A stretch of 8,277 nt of DNA. Source: Nitrososphaerota archaeon (GTDB taxonomy: Archaea > Thermoproteota > Nitrososphaeria > Nitrososphaerales > UBA183). The DNA lies in assembly GCA_027886925.1 (NCBI GenBank), contig JAPCJN010000024.1, forward strand, positions 15,281 to 23,557. Direction: 5' to 3'. Below, piece by piece: positions 4,979 to 8,277 of the stretch. Position numbers and translations under genes: made by a program. Under the pieces are notes generated by a model. That model had not been told where the DNA came from and searched no databases. It saw nothing but the letters and a program-made list of their open reading frames with translations. Positions within the stretch are counted from its first letter, which is position 1. Every line of letters starts with the position of its first letter.

Positions 4979-5863
4979 GTGTCTGGAGGGCAAGGAATCA
5001 CGCAGGAGCTGGGCCTTGGCGAAGTGGTCTCCAAGACCTTCGAGCTCTACAGACGCGACTTCTCGAAATATGCGGTTCTTTTCGTCGTCGTGGAGGCGAT
5101 AATCGGGGTCCTCACGACGCTGGTGCGGCGCGCTGTCATCTTGCCAGCAGCTCTCCCTTCCACCGCGACGACTCAGCAGCTTGTGAACTGGCTGCCTGGT
5201 TTTTTTGGAGCCTTGATAACGCTGATCGCCTTGAGCGCGATCGTGACGTGGGGGTTCTATCCAATCTCGGTCGGAAGCGCCGTCAAACTTGCGTCCGAAG
5301 AGATTGTGACTGGACAGGCAGGCCTGGTGCCTTCCGTGCGATTCGCCATTTCAAGAATTGTCTGGATCTGGGCGGTGGGCATAGTCGTCGGAATCGTGGT
5401 CATCCTGGGACTTGTCGCCCTGGTAGTTCCGGGGATAATACTGGCGATAATGTATTCGCTCGTGCTTCCCGTGGTCATGCTCGAAAGGGCGGGCTTCGAA
5501 AGCCTCGGAAGGAGCCGGAAGCTCGTCAGCCGAAGGTGGCTGAAGACCTTCGCTCTGGTCATCGTCCTAGGGATAATCGTCGGGATCGCATCCGGCGTCG
5601 TAAGCGCGATTAGCGGCCCCTTCGGCGTCGCGAGCACAATCGTGAGCAACATTCTTTCGGCCTTCTACCTCCCTATCATCCCGATTGCGCTCACGGTCTA
5701 TTACTACTCGAACGCGGCCAGGATCGCCCCCCCGATGAGCGAAACCCTGATGGCTCCGGGCGATAGGCTCCAAGTGGGGATGAAGTTTTGCCCCAATTGT
5801 GGGACCCAGATCGCTTCGTCAACGATGTTCTGCACGGCGTGTGGTGCAAAACAGCCTATCTGA
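4979..5863 (+). CDS. Multi-pass membrane protein with C-terminal zinc ribbon, function unknown
   Basis: From GTG 4979 the product is 294 residues. It opens with LGLGEVVSKTFELYRRDFSKY, the amphipathic lead-in typical of archaeal and bacterial membrane proteins resembling the glycerophosphodiester phosphodiesterase membrane domain. About six hydrophobic helices follow (roughly residues 23-41, 64-95, 122-165 as two, and 183-235 as two). The C-terminus has CPNC-x10-CTAC (about 271-288), a zinc-ribbon tail. Open frame extends upstream to ATG 4763, overlapping the metallopeptidase gene by 41 bases, but those 72 residues are Trp/Cys/Arg-rich with no family character. GTG 4979 has GGGAGG only one base away, too close for a normal ribosome site; AATATG near 4947-4952 could be a TATA-like box for a leaderless start. 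Start uncertain. It is probably linked to the upstream peptidase gene, though no shared pathway is evident. Confidence 0.75.
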   Translation: MSGGQGITQELGLGEVVSKTFELYRRDFSKYAVLFVVVEAIIGVLTTLVRRAVILPAALPSTATTQQLVNWLPGFFGALITLIALSAIVTWGFYPISVGSAVKLASEEIVTGQAGLVPSVRFAISRIVWIWAVGIVVGIVVILGLVALVVPGIILAIMYSLVLPVVMLERAGFESLGRSRKLVSRRWLKTFALVIVLGIIVGIASGVVSAISGPFGVASTIVSNILSAFYLPIIPIALTVYYYSNAARIAPPMSETLMAPGDRLQVGMKFCPNCGTQIASSTMFCTACGAKQPI

Positions 5864-5889
5864 TCTCCTGAGCCAACCAAGAATAACCT

Positions 5890-5939
5890 AATATGAGCTT
5901 TTTCTAGCCAAAATCAGGCGAATATGAGACTTTTTGGCC
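5890..5939 (+). terminator. Duplicated T-tract element after the membrane-protein gene
   Basis: AATATGAG followed by CTTTTT occurs at 5890-5903 and again, with one extra A, at 5921-5935; both are followed by a GCC or GGCC. The two copies are 31 bases apart. T-runs of five, 36 and 68 bases past the stop, suit archaeal termination. In addition GCCAAAA (5907-5913) pairs with TTTTGGC (5932-5938). They lie between convergent genes. Confidence 0.45.
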
Positions 5940-5968
5940 GACGAGTCCGAAAGCTTTACGAATCGACG

Positions 5969-6871
5969 TCAGTTGAGTCCTGCGAGTCTGGAAGCCTCCC
6001 TCTCAAGCCAGTCGAAGGCATATTCGACTTCCTCGACGATGCTTATTTTCACTGACCTGATGAAGGGCTGCGTCCTAAACCAGTCCAAGAGTTCTTTCCC
6101 TTCGGCGACGTTCTTTCCGGAGAAACCGAAGATCTGGCTGTCGCTCGAGTCTGCGGATTTGAAGACAAGGTTCCTTATCTTCGACGTCACGAGCATGTCC
6201 ACCTCCGACTTCCGTCCCCCTTCGCTCTCGACGATGACCTGGTAGGAGACTCCCGTCGACTTCGCCTGGTTAATCATCGGCACGATGAAGATAGCGGACG
6301 CCGCCATCATGTTGTCCAGCCTTCTCTTCACTGTTCTCACAGAGACCTTGACCTCGGCGGCCACTTCCGCGACGCTCCTGTGCGCGTCTCGCAGCATCAG
6401 CCTGATTATCTGCCAATCAGTCTGGGTCATCCGAAACTTGGTCAGGGGGAGGCTCATCCCGGGCCATTCAGTTGGCTCACCCTGCGCTCTCACGTCGGTC
6501 AGCCTCTTGGAAGCTGTCCGTTCTGAATCGTCGTAGAGCGTGACGAGCAACTCTGTGCCATAGAGGCTCGCGACCACGATGGCACCGTCCATCCGCATCA
6601 ACCGAGGGATGGCGGCTTCCTTCGCCGTGGGATCTACGAAGCGTAAGTGTTGCATAACAGAGCTGCGTCCGAAAAGGCAAGGGTTGGGGAGGAGCCTCCA
6701 TCCCTCTAAGAAACCGCTCGCCTTCAAGCGCTTTAGCCTGTTTCTGACCGTCTCCTCGTCGACGCCGAGATTCCTGGCGACACCCGCATAAGACTCCCTG
6801 ACGTTCCACCGCCCTGGGGAGCCCCACAACTCCCTCATGAGGTCAGAGTAGTCCTGGTCAAGCCCGGACAT
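5969..6871 (-). CDS. Tandem Lrp/AsnC-type transcriptional regulator (two winged-HTH plus sensor-like modules)
   Basis: Start ATG 6871 gives 300 residues; the frame is open to 7015, but a TATA-like box 28 bases before ATG 6871 argues for a leaderless start there. Residues 7-60 form a winged helix-turn-helix (YAGVARNLGVDEETVRNRLK, then a Lys/Leu helix and wing) and 70-130 a β-α-β RAM-like part (AIVVASLYGTELLVTLY). A second winged HTH spans 146-198 (SVAEVAAEVKVSVRTVKRRL) and is followed by another RAM-like part at 208-280. Lrp/AsnC proteins usually have one HTH and one RAM domain (about 150 residues) and dimerise; here two units are covalently joined, so a monomer could act as an internal dimer. 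The two halves are strongly diverged. It lies divergent from the exporter gene and probably regulates it and itself; the effector is unknown. Confidence 0.75.
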   Translation of the reverse strand: MSGLDQDYSDLMRELWGSPGRWNVRESYAGVARNLGVDEETVRNRLKRLKASGFLEGWRLLPNPCLFGRSSVMQHLRFVDPTAKEAAIPRLMRMDGAIVVASLYGTELLVTLYDDSERTASKRLTDVRAQGEPTEWPGMSLPLTKFRMTQTDWQIIRLMLRDAHRSVAEVAAEVKVSVRTVKRRLDNMMAASAIFIVPMINQAKSTGVSYQVIVESEGGRKSEVDMLVTSKIRNLVFKSADSSDSQIFGFSGKNVAEGKELLDWFRTQPFIRSVKISIVEEVEYAFDWLEREASRLAGLN

Positions 6872-6874
6872 TCT

Positions 6875-6896
6875 ACCGGTTTGAGGGTGGTCCGGT
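6875..6896. promoter_or_regulatory. Candidate operator: ACCGG-N12-CCGGT inverted repeat beside the regulator TATA box
   Basis: ACCGG at 6875-6879 (part of palindromic ACCGGT 6875-6880) and CCGGT at 6892-6896 are inverted arms 17 bases apart start to start. The right arm touches the TATA box and the left arm ends four bases from the start codon. A further ACCGG lies at 6945-6949 on the exporter side. Binding here would block RNA polymerase, as in Lrp-family autorepression; this is inference. Confidence 0.4.
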
Positions 6897-6902
6897 AAAT
6901 AA
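6896..6902 (-). promoter_or_regulatory. TATA box for the regulator gene (leaderless transcript)
   Basis: TTATTTA on the minus strand is centred 28 bases before ATG 6871, the distance at which archaeal transcription would begin at or next to the start codon. Upstream alternatives for the start lie beyond this box and so would be untranscribed. The same A/T block read on the plus strand (TAAATAA) could also serve the divergent exporter gene. Confidence 0.5.
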
Positions 6903-6988
6903 GAACTGTCAAAAAACACGAGTCCCACTTGGGGAGCCCTTAGAACCGGGCGGGATGATGTTCGACCTGAAGGGAGACATGAGCGGAC

Positions 6989-8277
6989 ATGACCGAATCG
7001 GAACTTGAGCGGCAATCCAATTCGAAGAAGGGCGCAGACAAAAAGGAAACAGAGGCAGGTCGGGTTCTTGATTCAACTTATTTCAGGAGGAGATGGGTCG
7101 CTGTCTCAGCTCTTGGGGTTTCACTCTTTCTTTCTGCCCTAGACGCGACCATCGTGGCGCTCGCAGTCCCTCAGATCGCAAGCAGTTTGCGGCTCTCTGA
7201 CAGCCTCGCCTCGGTGATTTTCCTCTCCTACGCGATCCCGTTGACCCTTCTCGTCCTGCCGTCGGGCGCTTTGTTGAACCGCCTTCCCGTCCTGCCCACT
7301 TTCCTCGTCTCTGTGCTCGGGTTCGGCCTGGGGAGCCTGATCTGTGGGCTGTCGTCGTCCAATTTCGTACTTTTGTTGTCAGGCCGCATTGTCCAAGGAG
7401 GCTTCGCGGCACTCATCTCCACTCAAGGATTCGCCGTGGCGGGGGCCGTGGTCTCTCCGAAGGAGAGAGGCAGAGCGATGGGCATCGTTGGGACAATTGC
7501 ACCACTCGGCGGGGTGGCTGGCCCGGGAATAGGAGGGCTGCTCCTTGCAAACTTCGGATGGCAATCAATCTTCTTCGTCAACCTGCCGATCTGCTTGCTT
7601 GCTGCAGCGCTTGGAGCCTTTAGCCTGAAGGGTGTCCACATCCAGGATAGGGGAACAACCGGCGGGAGCGAAACGTTCCGCCAGATGGTGGGACTGCTGC
7701 GGCACCGTGCCTTCCTGGCGGGACTTGTGGCCTTCTTGCTCAGCGTGACGACCAGCGTGGCGCTGTATTTCCTATTGCCCTTCGACCTTGGAAGCATTCA
7801 AGACATGGGGCCGAGCCTTGCGGGGGTCATCCTGCTTCTAGTCCCGCTCGGGATGACGGTGACGGGAATGGTCGGCGGATACTTGACCGACAAGTACCGA
7901 CCGAGGCCGTTGATAATCGCTGGGACTGGCCTGATGGTCTTGGGTGCTGTTTCGCTCTCACTGGTCGTCTCTTCGAGAACATCCGAGTTCGACCTCGCTT
8001 GGCGCCTCCTGATGCTGGGCGGCGGCATAGGCCTGTTTTCGAGCTCGAACTCGACCGTCCTGATCGGGTTTGGAGGCAGGGAATCGATGGCTACGGCTAG
8101 TGCGCTCCTGAACTTGGGAGCACGCCTTGGGACGGTAATCGGGCCGCTCGTCATGGGGCTGACGTGGGCCTCTGTCGCCGGTCTCCCGGCCCAGATTGCT
8201 TTCGGGATGCTGATCGTTGACGTGTTCGCCGTCATGACCTTACTTTCAGCCGCCTTGTCGGTGAAGCCGCAGAAGCC
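6989..8277 (+). CDS. Major facilitator superfamily exporter, DHA2-like (3' end outside window)
   Basis: Starts at ATG 6989, the only in-frame start after a TGA at 6980; GGGAG lies at 6972-6976. The frame is open for 429 codons to the right edge. A hydrophilic Lys/Glu-rich N-terminus (1-35) precedes the helices. LDATIVALAVPQIA (51-64) is motif D1 and R133-IVQGGFAAL motif B. APLGGVAGPGIGGLL (171-185), followed by NFGWQSIFFVNLP (188-200), is motif C with its flank, the mark of proton-driven drug exporters of the EmrB/QacA type. The C-domain motif A, GGYLTDKYRPRP (296-307), is well kept, but the N-domain copy (SGALLNRLPVLP, about 92-103) lacks its Asp and basic end. The usual two extra mid-protein helices of 14-helix DHA2 members seem absent (about 210-240 is hydrophilic), suggesting 12 helices. 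Substrate unknown; probably under control of the divergent regulator. Confidence 0.85.
   Translation, partial: MTESELERQSNSKKGADKKETEAGRVLDSTYFRRRWVAVSALGVSLFLSALDATIVALAVPQIASSLRLSDSLASVIFLSYAIPLTLLVLPSGALLNRLPVLPTFLVSVLGFGLGSLICGLSSSNFVLLLSGRIVQGGFAALISTQGFAVAGAVVSPKERGRAMGIVGTIAPLGGVAGPGIGGLLLANFGWQSIFFVNLPICLLAAALGAFSLKGVHIQDRGTTGGSETFRQMVGLLRHRAFLAGLVAFLLSVTTSVALYFLLPFDLGSIQDMGPSLAGVILLLVPLGMTVTGMVGGYLTDKYRPRPLIIAGTGLMVLGAVSLSLVVSSRTSEFDLAWRLLMLGGGIGLFSSSNSTVLIGFGGRESMATASALLNLGARLGTVIGPLVMGLTWASVAGLPAQIAFGMLIVDVFAVMTLLSAALSVKPQK

Noticed and set aside
5248..5773. Open frames on both strands inside the membrane-protein gene
   Set aside because: Arg/Asp-rich shadows of hydrophobic codons; the membrane-protein frame has clear helices and a zinc ribbon.
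6872..7015. 48-residue N-terminal extension of the regulator
   Set aside because: It lies upstream of a well-placed TATA box, has no domain character and would span the divergent promoter.
7083..8235. Long minus-strand open frames opposite the exporter gene
   Set aside because: The plus frame has the MFS motifs D1, B and C and continuous helices; the minus frames are Pro/Arg/Ser-rich shadows.

Overview
The window looks like chromosomal DNA from an uncultured archaeon. Evidence: TATA-like boxes with little or no 5' leader, a secreted protein ending in a VPEFP + transmembrane + Arg tail (PEF-CTERM-like), long Thr-rich surface stalks, an Lrp/AsnC-type tandem regulator, a zinc-ribbon membrane protein, and T-rich stretches rather than strong hairpin terminators. 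GC is moderate to high and GTG starts appear likely. The blade style of the surface protein (…GYIYCVGG…YYAPISSSGIGAW…) recalls proteins I associate with acid-soil Nitrososphaerota-like and other acidophilic archaea, but I cannot fix the lineage from sequence alone.

Layout. 1-368: the 3' end of a small membrane-anchored protein entering from the left, apparently broken by a one-base frameshift and an in-frame TGA. 369-669: mostly non-coding, with a perfect small hairpin and some doubtful short ORFs. 670-4044 (minus): a 1124-residue secreted protein filling 40% of the window. It consists of two complete paralogous modules (signal peptide, six kelch-like blades, Thr/Ser stalk, C-terminal membrane helix) joined in frame. 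4045-4356: divergent promoter region. 4357-4803 (plus): minimal HExxH metallopeptidase-like protein. 4979-5863 (plus): multi-pass membrane protein with a C-terminal zinc ribbon. 5864-5968: short convergent gap with duplicated T-tract elements. 5969-6871 (minus): double Lrp-like transcription regulator. 6872-6988: divergent control region with a TATA box and ACCGG/CCGGT repeats. 6989-8277 (plus): major facilitator superfamily drug-exporter-like gene running off the right edge.

How the genes may work together. The last two genes form the familiar arrangement of a local regulator divergent from an exporter, and the inverted repeat between the regulator's TATA box and its start fits autorepression; this is inference. 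The peptidase and zinc-ribbon membrane protein are same-strand neighbours and may be co-transcribed. Nothing in the sequence ties the large surface protein functionally to the rest. I see no tRNA, rRNA, CRISPR array, insertion sequence or attachment site. The most unusual object is the double-module surface protein with an internal signal peptide and a conserved cysteine pair in every blade.
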